NCBI RefSeq assembly: GCF_000003815.2
Contig: NC_049980.1
Coordinates: 15,677,993 to 15,741,992 of the forward strand
Direction of reading: 5' to 3'
Origin: Branchiostoma floridae
Lineage: Eukaryota; Chordata; Leptocardii; Amphioxiformes; Branchiostomatidae
Length of the DNA: 64,000 nucleotides
Below the pieces are notes generated by a model that saw only the letters and a program-made list of their open reading frames with translations, had not been told where the DNA came from and searched no databases. The position numbers and the translations under genes were made by a program. This document shows positions 20,942-34,800 of the stretch, in pieces; positions within the stretch are counted from its first letter, which is position 1, and every line of letters starts with the position of its first letter.

Positions 20942-23900
20942 ATGTCTCACAGTACGGAGAACACAGACAAGCAGAGCACCCTACAGGCGCTGCTACAGAA
21001 TGCGATGTTGGCTCCTCCAGAGCCAGGCAAAACCGGTAAGTAAACGTGATGCGTGAGCCGAGCTCGCGAGCGGGCGTGGGGAACTGGGTGTTTTTAGGGG
21101 GGCAGAGCGGTTTTAGTCTTGTAGACGCGATAGTGGGTCCCCTATACTACTAGCTTTGTAGTCTTCTTGACCTGCCCTGGGTGTATTTCCCTGGTGTTGA
21201 CCAGGCCCCAACAATGTACATAAGTCATAGACGTCGCACAAACGAGTGGGATATAAGCTAGTTTGTAGACGAAATTATGTTTTTACCGGGATAATGTCAA
21301 TTTGCCACGGGGCCTCGAAGGATGACCCGTTCCCTTGGTGTCCCATGCTGCCAAGACTTGAGCTCTCGACCGAAGACCGAACGTCCCCCAAGCCTTCCCA
21401 GCACTTCCCAGCTAGTTAGTCGATAAAATTGTTTAGGCGATTATCGCTGACCAGGTCGCGCCACCGCCGGTTTACACTGACAAAAGGCGGCTGGCCCTGA
21501 CATTTTCCTACGATCTATTTTTACCTTTGCCAGAATGGCTAAGGTTATGTTTTCGGTTTGGTGGTGTGGCTCTCCCCGTTTGTGAGCAGCATAACTCGAG
21601 AGGACTTCGATGGATGCAGCTGATATTTGGTGGGTGGGTAGGGGTGTGGAAGACGAAGGTCGAGTTCGATAATGGGCCTCCTAGCGGCTTGCTAAGGTAC
21701 TGCAGCAGGACCTGCATGCTTGATATCTCGCGTTCCGGACATGCTGCGGTCGTGATTTTTGAGCGTTAGGGAGCCCTTAAAGCAGGGAGTGATTGCTGCG
21801 AGTTTGGGCCCCCTAGTGGCTTTCATGGAAGCGCAGGCGCCGGTTTAATTGCAAACTTTTGTCTGCGGACAGCATAACTCGAGAAGACTTCGACGGATGC
21901 AGCTGGTATTTGGTGGGTGGGTAGGGGTCTGGGAAACGAAGGGGGAGTTCGATAATGGGCCCCCTAGCGGCTTCCCTTGGTACTGCAGCGCAACTTCCGG
22001 GTGTGTTTTTCCATCTTCTGAACATGGTATGGCCACGAGTTTTGGGTGTTAGATAGCTGTTGTGCTCAGGAGTTAGTGACATAAGTTTGGGCCCCCTAGC
22101 GGCTAGTGTAGGGATAGCAGGGGCATTCTTGTCGAAAACTTCTGAAGCAGTACAACCCCACTCCACCTTAGCAGCTGTCAGCACAGTTGAGGGGTTCCTG
22201 GTCCATGACTATGATCAGTCAGTACTGTGAGCAACCTGATATTTCAGAGGTGTAAAGGTCAGACCTTGCAAATGTGTTAGTTGACCCTTAGGCCACATGA
22301 TCAACTTGGCAAGCCAGAATGATGGGCTTATGTACATAACAACGGTCTTAGTCTGTATTCTTCTCCTTCCTTTGAGTTTGAGAGGTAGGTACACTGTCAT
22401 CTCTCTTTTCACTACATGGTCTCAATTTGAGCTGTCCTTGCAGTAGTCTTTTAAAAGCCATTTTCAGTCTCAAAGCCTTCATGCATTCAAGTCTGTCTCC
22501 AAAGAGTCAGCTTGAACTATGTAGAACATGTATCTTACCTTTTATATCATATGGTTGTGAGATTTGGGGCAGAGCTAATTCAGAAGACAATTGCCCAGCA
22601 GAAATTACACGGAGGTGATTTTGTGGAAAATCTTTTGGGTGTACATAGAGATACAAGGAACATGAGGTAGTAGAGCAGAGCTTGGGACATTGTTCCCAAT
22701 TGACTTACATATATTTAATGTACAGTCAAGTTGTGGCTACACTTCAAACATTCGGACTTTTTAACACATCCCCTATTGTGAGTAGGCGTGTTATCACTCT
22801 GTCATCAAATTGAATATGAACTGATGAACAGCTGTAAGGAATTCAGGTTACAAGGCGTAAGGGAAATTTGAAACGATATCGGTTACTTTTTTGTATGGAT
22901 GTCTGAATTCACAGTTAGACAATAAGTACATAATGTACATTGTTAAAAATGTGGTTGAAAGATATATATATCCAGACATGTTTTCATTGACTGTCTACAA
23001 AAAAGTAAAGAAGGGATTCTCCAGGGAATATTATATAAAATTTTCTAGATAAATATGTGGTATGGTGGGCTTTGTGCAAATTTAGAAGTAGTGCCTACCC
23101 CCTTGCAATTGTGACAGGGTGGTGGAAATGGTACTTGTTTCTCGATGCTTTAAGCTTGAGGGTGACTTCTGAACAGTTTCATACAACTAAAATGCACATT
23201 TGTGGAGTTATGGTTTTGGAGCTGAGGGGTTGCCGCACAAACCTGGACAATAGACTAAAACCACTGCGACAATTTTACCTTTGCCAGAATGGCTAAGGTT
23301 AGGTTTTGGATGTGTTTGTGTGTCTGTGTGTGTGTTAACAGCATAACTCGAGAAACCTGGGATGGATCCTGATGATATTTGGTAGGTGGGTAGGGATCGG
23401 GAAATGAAGGTCAAGTTTGATAATGGACCCCCTAGCGGCTTGCTAAGGTACTGCAGCAGAAACTCAACTTTGGACGAAATAACTCTACAACATGTTGACG
23501 GATCGTCATGATTTTTCTATGTAGATAGAATGAGTGATGACTTACATAATGAGATACTAATTATGCACATCAACAGCTCATTTGCATAATTAATTAGGAA
23601 AATTTATAAATCCACAGCATTCCATGATAGGACTTTCAAACTTGTCACATATGTAGCTGGGAAGGAGAGAAATGGCTATAGATATCAATTATGCAAATGA
23701 TGACCTCAGTTGCATTATTAATGAGAAAATATGAACATGTTGACGGATCATCATGTTTTTTGGTATTTAGGTAGCGTAAGTGAAGACCTACATAATGAGA
23801 TACCAATTATGCAAATCAACAGCTAATTTGCATAATCAATTAGGAAAAGTACAAAAACCCACTGCATTTCATTATAGTACTTTCATCAAAGTTGTCACAT

Positions 23901-26474
23901 ATGTAACTGAGAAAGAGGGAAGAGAGTAAGGGGTGTATTTTATTAAAGACTGAAAGAGAATAAGTCAAGAATGGATCAAAGGATCATCATGATTTTTGGT
24001 ATGCTGATAGCTTAAGTAATACTTGATACAATTTGATATCGATGAATGGTAACCTGGGATCTAATTTGCATAATCAATGTTGAAATTTTATAAACCAACT
24101 CCAAGCATATGATTATAAAGAAAATGAAATGAGTAACACATTTGTCTACAGACATCATTCTACATATTAACAAACCTTGTTATTTGGCAAAGGTATGTGT
24201 TCGTGGAACTCTAGTTGTTTATCCCCTGTGGCTGTCGCCAAGTTAGAGTGATAAACGGTGTAAATAACGTTCTTGATGTTTGGGTGGCTAACAGCTTTTG
24301 ACTAGCCTGCATTGATGAGGTTCTGTTGTATCTGACTTAACTTGTAGACAATGGCGACAAGAAGAAGCTTGAGGATGCTGATGAGATGGACCCCAATGTC
24401 ATGGCATCTGCCTTCTTGGGACCCAACTTATGGGATAATGTGGATGACTTCAAGGTAAGTTCAGTCTTTGATGTGTGTGTCTCAGTGGAGGGTTGACATG
24501 TATTTAATATCAATGAACAGTGGGACTGCAGCACGCTTGACTCAGGTCCAGAAGGTCCTCAGTTCGAACCCCGCCTGTCACCGATCTTGTGCCCTTAGGA
24601 AAGGCACTTAGTCCACAGCAAGTAAATTTTATGGATGACATCCACGCGCTCATTAATTTTCGCCTGATTTCAGAAAAAAGCAAGATTTTTTTTCTTCTTC
24701 AGGGAAGGCCGGATAGACGAAAATGGGTAACGGTTGTGTTGTAACCTAATCATTGAATGTAGAATTGACACTGGAGACTCTGTAGCATTGACTGACATTG
24801 CAGAGGTGCAACTTGATAGATAGTTGTAAAAGTGGCACAACTATGAAGCTATGAGTGTAGTTGCCAACATGGTGAGTGATACCAGTCTACCACACTAGTG
24901 TCACTTTAACTACACTGGTGCACTTCTTAAATACAGGAATGAATGCCTTGTTGGCTGTGATGCCAAATTTTGTCTCTTCAAGTCTTGTTACAACGTCTAT
25001 TTTGAAAATTTGCCATCTTGTTTTTTTTTACCCATCTTGTTTTTTTTTTGCCCTATCTCATTATTTTTGCAGTCTGCAGAGGATGTCATCCATAAAATTT
25101 ACTTGCTGTTGGTAGCCTCAAAACGAAAGAAGAACTGATCTGATTCCTACAAGTACCTCAATGGAGGAAATTAAAAAGAGTAGCTCAAGATTTCCTTGCA
25201 TTTTGAGCTTGTATACTGACCATGTTGTCTGTCCTTTTCCAATCTATCAGAAAAGTGCCTTTTTCAACTTAAACGTTCAGCTGAGCATAATGCAGCATTT
25301 TCGAGCAGTAAATAACTTGCCACAAAGAAACACAATAGAGTTGATATCACAAAGGTAGCACAAGTATATTGTAAAAGATGTGACGCTAAGGTCTCTTTTC
25401 ATTCTCAGGACTTCAAGCTGGAGGCTATCGACCTGGATGACTTCTTCGCAGAAGCTGGGATCCTTGTTCCACAGGACGTCCCGGTGGGCGACCCCAGTAC
25501 TGCAGGGTTACCGCAGATCCCTGACCCTAAATCTCCAGAACCTGCAGCTTCAACATCATTCTCCCCGTCTCCACTGGAGGCTACAACAAGTACATGTAAG
25601 TGTTGATCATTTTATTTTACATTTCTGTTGGAGAGATTGTCAGAAAGCAAGTACTGCTTATTTAATGCCCTCTCCTCTTACAAACTTGGGACAGTAAAAT
25701 AATTTCAGCGAAATCCACAAATTAACTTGTCAAACTTTGATTCTGATCTGAACAAATAATAGATTTACCAGCTACAGGTACAGCTTAAGAAAGCAAATAT
25801 CCCTGTACAAGAAGAGAACCATGTCAAAAATGAAATAGTTGACAGCATTCTAGAATCTAGAGGGTTACTTTGCAACTCTTTTGTAATTTCTCAATTGATA
25901 AACTTGTTGTTATACTATATGTAGTTTGGAAGTCAAAGTTTTCATTTGTCTGTAAGTAAACTGTTTTAGAAGATGGTGATGGTTGTGAATTGTCAACAAT
26001 CACATTATTATATTCCTATCTTCTGCAGCCATCAGCAGCCCCGAGCCAGTATTGTCTCCGGGTGTCTCCCCTCCCCACATCAGTATGGAGGAGGTGATTC
26101 CAGAGGTGGAGTACGACGTCTCGCCAACTGATGTGGCCCTTGCCTCCATCCCAGGAAAGGAAGAGTTCAATCCTCGCAAACGAGCCTTCAGTGAGGAGGA
26201 ACTCAGGCCACAGCCCATGATCAAAAAGTCACGCAAGATATTTGTTCCTGAGGACTTGAAGGACGACAAGTACTGGGAGCGCCGCAAGAAGAACAACGTG
26301 GCGGCCAAGAGATCACGGGATGCAAGGCGGATCAAGGAGAACCAAGTGGCACTGCGAGCATCTTTCCTGGAGAAAGAGAATGCTACCTTGAAGGAGGAGT
26401 TGCTGAAGGCTAAGGAGGAAAATGTGATCCTGTCCAAGAAACTTTTGAAGTATGAACAACAGAACAGAGTCTGA
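20942..26474 (+). CDS. PAR-bZIP transcription factor (HLF/TEF/DBP family), 4 exons
   Basis: This is a nuclear DNA-binding activator of the proline- and acid-rich bZIP family. Exons: 20942-21035, 24348-24454, 25409-25595, 26029-26474, giving 834 nt and 277 residues in one frame (human HLF is 295). Exon 2 carries [10 protein letters not shown] and exon 3 [11 protein letters not shown], both signature PAR-family activation segments. Exon 4 carries DPRKR-like [20 protein letters not shown], then [20 protein letters not shown] (basic region with the invariant NNxAAKRSRD), and a leucine zipper starting [16 protein letters not shown]. The single gene probably represents the ancestor of vertebrate HLF, TEF and DBP, so I give no single symbol. 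The start is the first ATG after an in-frame leader, in context ACAAAATGT. The first intron (3.3 kb) is full of interspersed repeats. Confidence 0.95.
21529..22110. repeat. Two adjacent copies of an interspersed repeat
   Basis: The first copy (about 21529-21775) opens TTGCCAGAATGGCTAAGG. The second (about 21849-22110) repeats AGCATAACTCGAGARGACTT, TGGTGGGTGGGTAGGGGT and GATAATGGGCC. Further copies lie at 23271-23470 and, inverted, at 28608-28765. Non-coding, family unknown to me. Confidence 0.75.
23271..24110. repeat. Third repeat copy plus about 240 bp tandem units
   Basis: Starting with TTGCCAGAATGGCTAAGG, this copy reproduces the family seen at 21529. It is followed by two to three diverged tandem units of about 240 bp, marked by GTTGACGGATCRTCATG at 23494 and 23740 and a weaker match near 23975. 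Each unit contains the phrase CATAATGAGATACYAATTATG. All of this lies in intron 1 of the bZIP gene. Confidence 0.65.
24521..24625 (+). repeat. tRNA-derived SINE-like element
   Basis: The A-box-like GGACTGCAGCACGC and an exact box-B-like AGTTCGAACCCC (24561-24572) are followed by TGCCCTTAGGAAAGGCACTT. The last phrase recurs in diverged form at 53425. It lies in intron 2 of the bZIP gene. Confidence 0.55.
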
Positions 26475-27957
26475 GAAACATGATGATGATGGTGGAGCCA
26501 GGGAAATCAAACAGCTTAGCAAAGTAACTGTACTGTACATACTGTGTTTTTGTTTGCAGGCAATTAAATTCAGTTATCTGTTTTAGGTTTGTTATTGTTT
26601 GCAATTGTTATTTGCTCAAAAGTCGATGGGAGATGGTTAAGAGTAGTATCAAAACCCACTAGCACTGCTTACATCCTGTATTGTTTTTCTTCGTCCTCTT
26701 TTTAATGTAGACCATACCTTTTAACTCCACGTGGCTATTTTTGGTCAGGGATGTCAAAAACGCACAAACTCAACTGATACAGAGTTACAAAGAGTTGATT
26801 AGGGTGAGACTTGAGAGAATCTATATATGGTACATTCTTGTTTAAAGTTGGTCCTGCCATGAAGTATTGTGGCTCAGGTGTAGATAAGGAGATCTAGTGA
26901 AGTTAAAATTGAATGGGTGCACATTTTTAGTAGGATACATCAGATAGTACTCAGCACCTAGAAATTTATTAAAATGATAAGTTACCTAGAAAAGGCTAGA
27001 GGTAGATGACATGAGTTTGGGGTTTCTATGCATGGAATACTAGTGTGGAAAAATAGTGTGATCATATGCAAATTAGATTATTGCAAGGTATCTTCTGATG
27101 TTCTGATCTATCGTGGCTGGTGTGTGTGTGAAAACTTGTACATTACATTTGTTATTACTCCGTCAAGTTTTCTTGTTACAGGTTTAAAGAAAAAGTTGTA
27201 ACCGTTAGCCACATTAGCAGAAAAGATGCTTTGCTCTCTCCCCTTCAACCTTTTATAGGTAAAAATTGGTACATTTTGTAATTTCACATTTATTTCTATC
27301 AAATTGAACTTCATCAGGTATTGTTAAGAAATCGATACTTCAGCATCTATGTTGGTTGTTGCTGTATGTTTTCACATTCATCTTTTTAAAGTACACTGTA
27401 CACCCCATTCCAGATGTTATATGTAACGTTATAGGGTGGTCTACTGCAACAAAAGTAATGTTAGGCATTTAGGTTATGTTTAAGTTTCCACTATTTTACT
27501 TTTTCTAGTTTTAGACATTTACTTTATAGGATAGCTTTCAATTTTGTGTATTCAATTGTTTGTAAAAGTGGGTGTGAATTCCTCTGGTGGTATTGGAAAG
27601 GGTTGGTCTGAGAGTTGGTATAGTTCCATGACCACTATTATCCCCGTTTATTTCCTTCTCCATCACATGTCATAATCAAGCTTCATACTGTCCCTTTAAT
27701 GTCTATGTGACTAGAGAAATGTCACTTCTGTTTTATTAAATGCCCTTAGCAAGCACACTCATGTAATTAATGGCAAAGGGTACGCTGTAGCTAAAATGTT
27801 CTGTAAAAGATGGTCATGATGTTAGAGGGCTATCCATAATTTAGGATACGGAATTCACCCAGTCACCAGTTATTTACAGCGCTCGTGTTGTACAACTGCT
27901 GGTGTTATATTGCGTCATCCTTCTGTGGAGGATATGGATCAAATGAAGTCCTCTTTT
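26475..27957. other. 3' UTR and downstream flank of the bZIP gene
   Basis: Non-coding AT-rich sequence after the stop at 26474, without a recognisable exon. Much of it may be transcribed 3' UTR. The poly(A) site cannot be placed reliably. Confidence 0.45.
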
Positions 27958-28057
27958 NNNNNNNNNNNNNNNNNNNNNNNNNNNNNNNNNNNNNNNNNNN
28001 NNNNNNNNNNNNNNNNNNNNNNNNNNNNNNNNNNNNNNNNNNNNNNNNNNNNNNNNN
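27958..28057. other. Assembly gap, 100 N
   Basis: Exactly 100 N, the usual placeholder for a gap of unknown length. Open frames crossing it are meaningless. Confidence 1.
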
Positions 28058-28607
28058 GATGCCAAGAGAGCTATCCTGACTTGAGGATATATATAAGGTG
28101 TTTTCCACCCGGATGCCCTGTTATCAGTTGTTCAGTGTGCTCTTCATATAATAGGGCCATCCTCTATGTCATGGATATGGTGATATTCCACCCTAAGTTT
28201 CTCTGCCTTCCGCTGTCTTACAATGTTGTGTTGTATTACTGGTGGACAATGCTTGGAAGATCATTTTTATGTATGATGAACATGACCTTAGAAAACTGGA
28301 CATTCAGCAAGTTGTTGTCTTCTCTGTGTACAAATAGCAAATATGAAAATCTATCCAGTTATGCTGTTGACCTACATCTACACCCACACCACAGATGCTC
28401 CATCATGGCACAGCTGAAAACCTTGGCAAAGGCAATAATTTACCAGAGAGCCAATCCCCCAAACTTAAAATTTCATCTTATTTTGGCCAATTCCCCTGGC
28501 AAGTATTCTCCCCTTACCCAGTAGTCTACCTCAGTGATGAAGTGTTGGGACAGGTGCGAGAAATTACTAACTCCCAAAAATCGTGACCATAGCTTGTTCA
28601 GAACATG
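28058..28607. other. Intergenic, nothing recognised
   Basis: One open frame spans this stretch out of the gap, but it shows no motif and no splice structure that I can support. Confidence 0.35.
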
Positions 28608-28765
28608 ATAGCAAATCCGGAAGTTACTCTGCAGTACCAAGGGAAGCCACGAGGGGAATCAAAATCTAATCATTTCCAGCTTTCAACACACCCTACCAAC
28701 GCACCAAGTATGAAACCAATCCACCCAGCCGTTCTGGAGTTATCTTGTTCCCACTGGCACACACA
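28608..28765 (-). repeat. Inverted copy of the 21529 interspersed repeat
   Basis: Its reverse complement contains AACTCCAGAACGGCTGGGTG, a TGGTGCGTTGGTAGGGTGTG-like segment and TGGTACTGCAGAGTAACTTC, parallel to the copies in the bZIP intron. It is diverged. Confidence 0.55.
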
Positions 28766-29054
28766 CCAATGCTACTGGCTCGTTCTCATTTAAATGTCGA
28801 AATGCTGTCGCAAATTATAGACAACATCACTGGTTCCTTCCTTTTTCCACAACCCCTGTAATGTTTTACAAAAAATGTGCAACAACATTCGTATCGGTAG
28901 CCAACTATAGTAGCCAAAAATGTAACAATACAGTTCCCAGAATGATTGTTCGGCAGGTAAAACCTGCTACCCAGGCCCTTTGCCGATCACGACAGATCGC
29001 TACTGTCACTGATCTTGAAGGCTGTGAGGTGGTTTATGCCTGTCGCCAGATTCT

Positions 29055-29425
29055 GTAACAAACGTTACCACCACGAGGACGATGGTTGCCATGGTTATAT
29101 CATCCACGCATAAGACTAGAAATGACCGTTTTTGTGACGCTGTAGTTTTTCTGGCTTTCTAAAGGAACAATAAATGTTTGTCGACTCATTTATATCCCAT
29201 CTTGCTTAACAAAATGTTGTACAGAAATGACTGTAACAAACGTTACCATTGTTCGATGCTCTCTAAGCTTTCTACTTAACCTGGTGTAAAAAAGCTGCCC
29301 ACTTTTCAAATGCCCCTAGGGATGTCCACTTATACCTAAATGATGTCGTCAATAAGGTGCTTCCTTTCGAAGAAAACAGGGTAAAGTCTACTGTTGTAAC
29401 AAACGTTACCGGTAACGTTTGTTAC
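29055..29425. repeat. Four copies of GTAACAAACGTTACC, two forming a 30 bp palindrome
   Basis: Exact 15-mers lie at 29055-29069, 29233-29247 and 29396-29410, and in inverted orientation at 29411-29425. The last two abut head to head, making a perfect 30 bp palindrome with no loop. There is no surrounding coding capacity. This could be a protein-binding motif cluster or remnants of small transposon ends. Confidence 0.7.
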
Positions 29426-31851
29426 CTGCCCTGTAATGCATTACCAATAGGACCGAAAATAATAAGTTGCCATTTTCTGGCTATGGTTAAAAGAGGATTT
29501 TTCCTAAGCAACCACGTAGTTTTCACTAAAAATAAAGCCAATTTATTTTTCGACCAAAAAAAATGCCATTTTCGACATTTCAATGAGAACGAGTGTACTG
29601 AAAGTCTAATACCACATAGACCTTGTACGTGCCTAATGCACTGCTTGTGCTCTCACGAGAGAATATTTGGCAATGACAGTTTGAAAAGGGTCTACTGACT
29701 GAAGCATTGAATGATATAAGATCAAGTGGTTCAAATTACACTAAATTTGCAATATAAAACTCAACAAATTAACCATGGACTAGTATCCACCTGAATACTT
29801 TAATCCCATCTGAATTATATGTGTGTATAAACTGAAGCACCACCTCACATGCACAAATGTGTCATGTGATCATCCTATCACCTTACAGCTTTCTTCCTTT
29901 CCACTGAAAGAATTCCATGACAAAAAGGAGCAGCTTTTGAACTGTAGCTAGCATTTCTACTGGATGTACAGGATGAGGTGCACAATCACTACTTACTACA
30001 GTACGTTTCAAAGGTACTACATAAGACACTACCTGAACCAACATTGCAAGTTATATTGAAGAGATTCTTGGCCTGATATGACCTACACAGTCACAACACA
30101 CTGTTAGTTGTAAATGTACTTCTGTTAAAGAAACAGTTCAACACAGTATACATCCCCCACACTAGGTAAACTACTGCAGGATCAGCAAACAGCGATGTGA
30201 CATTGATTGACTGAAAACTACAAGCTACGTACTTTCTTATCACATGTACTGATACAAACAACCCTAGTTTACAATATGTCATTTCTGTAGCCAATCATCA
30301 AGACTAGATTAGGCCACATTGATGTGATTATATGGATGATAACTCCCCTGGGAATCCCAATACTGAAGTGTGTGAATTAAAAAAAAGTTCGGCCCCAAAA
30401 AATTATGAAATTGAAGTATTCATGTCCGTTGAACAAATGCCCAAACACACAGAATATGGAATATCAAAAAGAGTAATTTTTGTTTTTTTACATCTTATTT
30501 GAACTTGGAATTGACATTTTCATCATATGGCATATATTTGCTTCTTTGGAAGCTGCTTTGTATGATTTACCGATTTAGAGCATGGTTGAAAACGTTTTGG
30601 AAATGGCCGAAACTTGATGTGTTCGTGGATGTCATCTATATAGTCAAATCAACATGGCCGTACTACATTGACAAAGGGTATATTTACTATACATTGTTAC
30701 ATGCCTGTTGGTGTTGGTTGTAAGTGGAACTGCATACAAATATCTGATGTCAAATTTTGCAAGTAAATGAGAACATACAGTTAAATATCATGGTTAAACA
30801 TTTGCCTTTACAAATTGCATCTAGTAAGCACATGTACATATAAAGATTATATACACATCTGAAGTCCCAGGGCACCATAGAACTATCATACAACAGAAAC
30901 ATTTGTTCAGTCACATTTTCACTGTCAAAAGACACGCAAACAACACATCTCACACAACAGGTAGATACAATACGATGAGAATATTTTTCTACAAGCTTCG
31001 GTCTGAGCCAGTGAATACAACACTATATCCTAAAACATTTTGTTTCTCAGTATGCTCATTAACCTATGAACATCTTTCAGTAGCATGTGGAGTAAAATAC
31101 AGTGTAGTCCTGCACTTTGACATACATGTCACCATTGAAAGCTTCCGTGTCTGCTGGAGGCAAGAATGTGCCACTTAAATTTTCTGCAGCAGAGCCACCT
31201 CTTGCAAATGGCTGAATCAACCTTCACACCAATATGTGGAACATTTTACAACATCACATTCCTGTGCCTCCTAGAGGAAGGGCACAAGATGTATATTTGC
31301 ATTCAACTTGAAGATTGTGGTTCTGTTTCATCAAAATACACATGTTGAAAAGCAAGGACCAGCAAATGTACCTTATTTCTCAGAATTTTACACGAACACA
31401 AAAATATATAGCAATGGGGTGAAAACATAAAAACTTATCTTAAAACACCTCTTTTGGGGAAATGACTGTACCCTGTGGTCAAACTGTTCTGTAGGTTACT
31501 TACAGTACTGGCCTTGTTTTGCAGTTAAATTTCTAGGACCCTATTGCCCTTTTCATCCACTCCCATGCATATCCAGGTGTACATTTCTCTCTAGCCAAAA
31601 TTTGGAATGAGGGGAAATCACTAAAATGTTTGATTTGTGTGGCCTAAAATCTACAAAAAAAAAACTTTCATCGCTTCAAAATTCATTACTTGACCTGTAA
31701 GCGTCTTATTGCTCATCAAGAAGACCAATTTTAGCAAAAAGAAAGTCTAAAAAAATCAGCTTGGAACTTTAATGTTCGACTGCCACATAATTCTAGCAAC
31801 ATTGTTGAGGACCTTATTCCACCCACTACTAAGGAGTGCAAAGAGAGCCCA
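29426..31851. other. Intergenic and probable 3' UTR of the basigin-type gene
   Basis: Low-GC sequence without a supported gene. The part nearest 31851 should contain the 3' UTR of the minus-strand gene. Confidence 0.4.
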
Positions 31852-34800
31852 CTATGCATTAACGTTACGTAGTCGCACATCACTCTCATCCTTCTCCACG
31901 CCCTTCTCATTGGTAGCACTGTTGGACTTCTTCTTACTGTAAGGAAGAAAAAACTGTGAGTCTCATCTGATTAAATCATTTAAAACATCTACATAGAAAC
32001 TTGATGCAAATTATAACTGGAAAAACATACAACATCCTCACTCATAACCATCATATTGTTTCAGCTATTGTAGGTCCAAGTCTTGAGCTATACTTCCTTC
32101 AGTTAAACACTGCTCTCTTTCTGGAATACCTTGTACCCATGAAAGACAAGGCAAATGAGATTTTTCAAGGTTGAATAAAGGTTGGAAAAAAATTATTGAT
32201 GTTTTCCTCAATATTGAACATAGTCCTTCATATCAAGTGTGTGCAAATGAAAGAAACAAACATGAGATGTACTTACACAGGAGCATCATCATCATCATCT
32301 GTAAATGAAAAAGACAAATAGAAAATCAGGATTGCTCAATGCTGCATTTGTCTCTATAGCAACCAACAGTACATTTAAACCGTGGCATGCATCACTAATT
32401 TGAAAATACATTAGAAAACTACTAGTATGTTAAAAATCATCAGTTTCATTTCAACTATGTACATCAACATCTGCAGCACACATTATCTACTAGGCTACTG
32501 ATGTGTACCTCATAACATGTATGTACATTACATTCAAATCATACACATGCAATTCATAAGTCTGTTCATACAAATGTAGGTAGTGAGAATAGACAGAAGC
32601 CGACAACTAGAAATGCATACAGAAGATGAACATGAACAGTGGATGGTTTTTGCTGTTGCTTGCACAGAAAAACATCAATAGTGGATCAGTTGAAGAAGAT
32701 ATAAGTACCAAGCTACCTTTGTGCCTCTTTCCTACCAGTCTATGGTGATATCAAAAACCTTGTACTTTTTTTCCCTACCAGTCTATGGTAAAATCAAAAA
32801 GAATTGTACTTCTTTCCTACCAGTGTATGGTAACATAAAAAAACTGACTTCTGGCTGTATTGGTAAGTGTTAAAGCAAACCAGTAATATGTCATATTTCC
32901 TTAGTCAAATAGTCAATACACAACTTAGGCAGCAGAACATTAGTAAAACTGCTTAATCAACTAGTATTTGAGAGCAATTACTATTCAAAATTTAAGTAAA
33001 CTTAAAACAATGCAAAGAAAAGTGGAGCCAGTTTACAGATTAGGACATTTAGGGAATGTATATGCTATTCTAATAAGAGATGGTGTATGTATGTATGAGA
33101 ACTGCAATCAGTCCATCTCCAGCAGGCAGAAATGTGTATGTGACAGCATGCTGAAAGAAGACATCACCTTGACCAAGGAAAACGAGATGTGAGACCAGTG
33201 CTTTCCTTATTTTCTGGTCTATCTCTACTACTGCGGGACGCAGGGGCACCCAGGGGAGCTGACCATGTAGAAAACGATAATAGAACAGAATAGTTGTATA
33301 TGAAATGTTCCAAGTCAAAGCAAACCCCACGGTAGACAGTACAAATATAGACTCAAACTTTTTAACATCCCAAAGCCACAATGTTTTGGCACATTTAACA
33401 TATGCACATATGCCAGGTGTTTGTATCATGTCACCTTGTGCCATATATCCTTCTGTACTCCCTGTCACCTTTGGGGTTCACTTGGAGAAGCATAACAATA
33501 AATAAGGAAAAAGACAAAGAAACACTACTGTACACAAAAGAAACAAGAGAAAAGAACATGATATATGACAAGAGAGGCAGTATCTTTAAGCCAAGAAAGT
33601 AATTGTGGAGGAGTAAAGAACAAGAATCTTATGTAAATAGTATCTAGGTCTTATAAACCAAGTCTTCTCCTTACCATCGTCAGCTGTGTCATCTGAGTCA
33701 GACTTCCTTTTCTCGAAGTAGAAGATAATGGCCACCAGGATGACAACCTCAGCCAGAATGCCTAGGAAGGGCCACAAAGCTGCCAGGCGGTCTGTAACAC
33801 AAACACAAAATGCTACATTTGACTTCAGTCAAATTCCCCACACTTTCAACATACACAATCTGGCAATAAAGCAGTTTGCCACTATATGCTACAAAATACA
33901 CAATACAAAAGGAATAAGAGTGATTGACATACCTTTTACCCTCAGCAGAACATCCAAGGTAGTAGCACCAATGCTGTTTTCAGCACTGCAAGTGTAGGTT
34001 GCCCTGTCCCCCATCTCTAAGTTGGTGATTACAAGGTTTGCTGCACCATCATCATCCATGAAATAGCTCATTCTGCAGGCATGATGAACAAAGATGTACA
34101 TTGTAAAATGATAACATAATGAAGACTAAGCAGCTGTGTATTGAATAGATGAATGACGGGACTTTGGGTAGAATCTCAGGGCAACTGCACTCGACACCAC
34201 ATGCATCTTCAACCAAGCACACTTGGTCATCACAACACAGTCTTTATGATAAGTATACATGTAATGGGTTTGTTACTTTGTTTAACCTCCTCATGGTATA
34301 CAACACCAGCTTTGTGTAAACCTGATACAGCTTTGAATAAGAATGGAGGGTTCTTTAACATGCTTCTTGTGTGGCTCTCCTCCAACATGGGACCTCCATT
34401 TACAGCCCTTAGCCAAAGCTAGGTGCTAGGTACTAGGCCTTTCCCAAGCTAGGGTTTAACATCAAGACCTACCAGGGATTCAAACTCAGCACCTCCCTGT
34501 TCTGAGACAACAACCCTAACCACAGTGCCACCGTGACCCCATTGGGACACTACAATTATAACTGCAGCACACATGTACAGCACATCATCATCATCATCAT
34601 CATTGTGCATGCATATTGGCCTGAATGACATATCTAAAACATCAAGTTGTCACGTACAGGTTTTTGAGTAACATTGTCTTGGAACATTTTGATTCACTAG
34701 GAAGACAGCAATGGATTATGCTGCATAGCTTTACTGTTCCTGGACCCCTTTCCAATGAGTATGCACTAAGACCAGGAGCATGGTCAATAAACACTTGACC

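Noticed and set aside
24561-24572. tRNA gene
   Set aside because: There is a box-B-like sequence but no paired acceptor stem or anticodon arm; it fits a SINE better.
29396-29425. 30 bp palindrome as another tiny CAAGG-type element
   Set aside because: Its ends differ and no flanking direct repeat is present, so it is reported separately.
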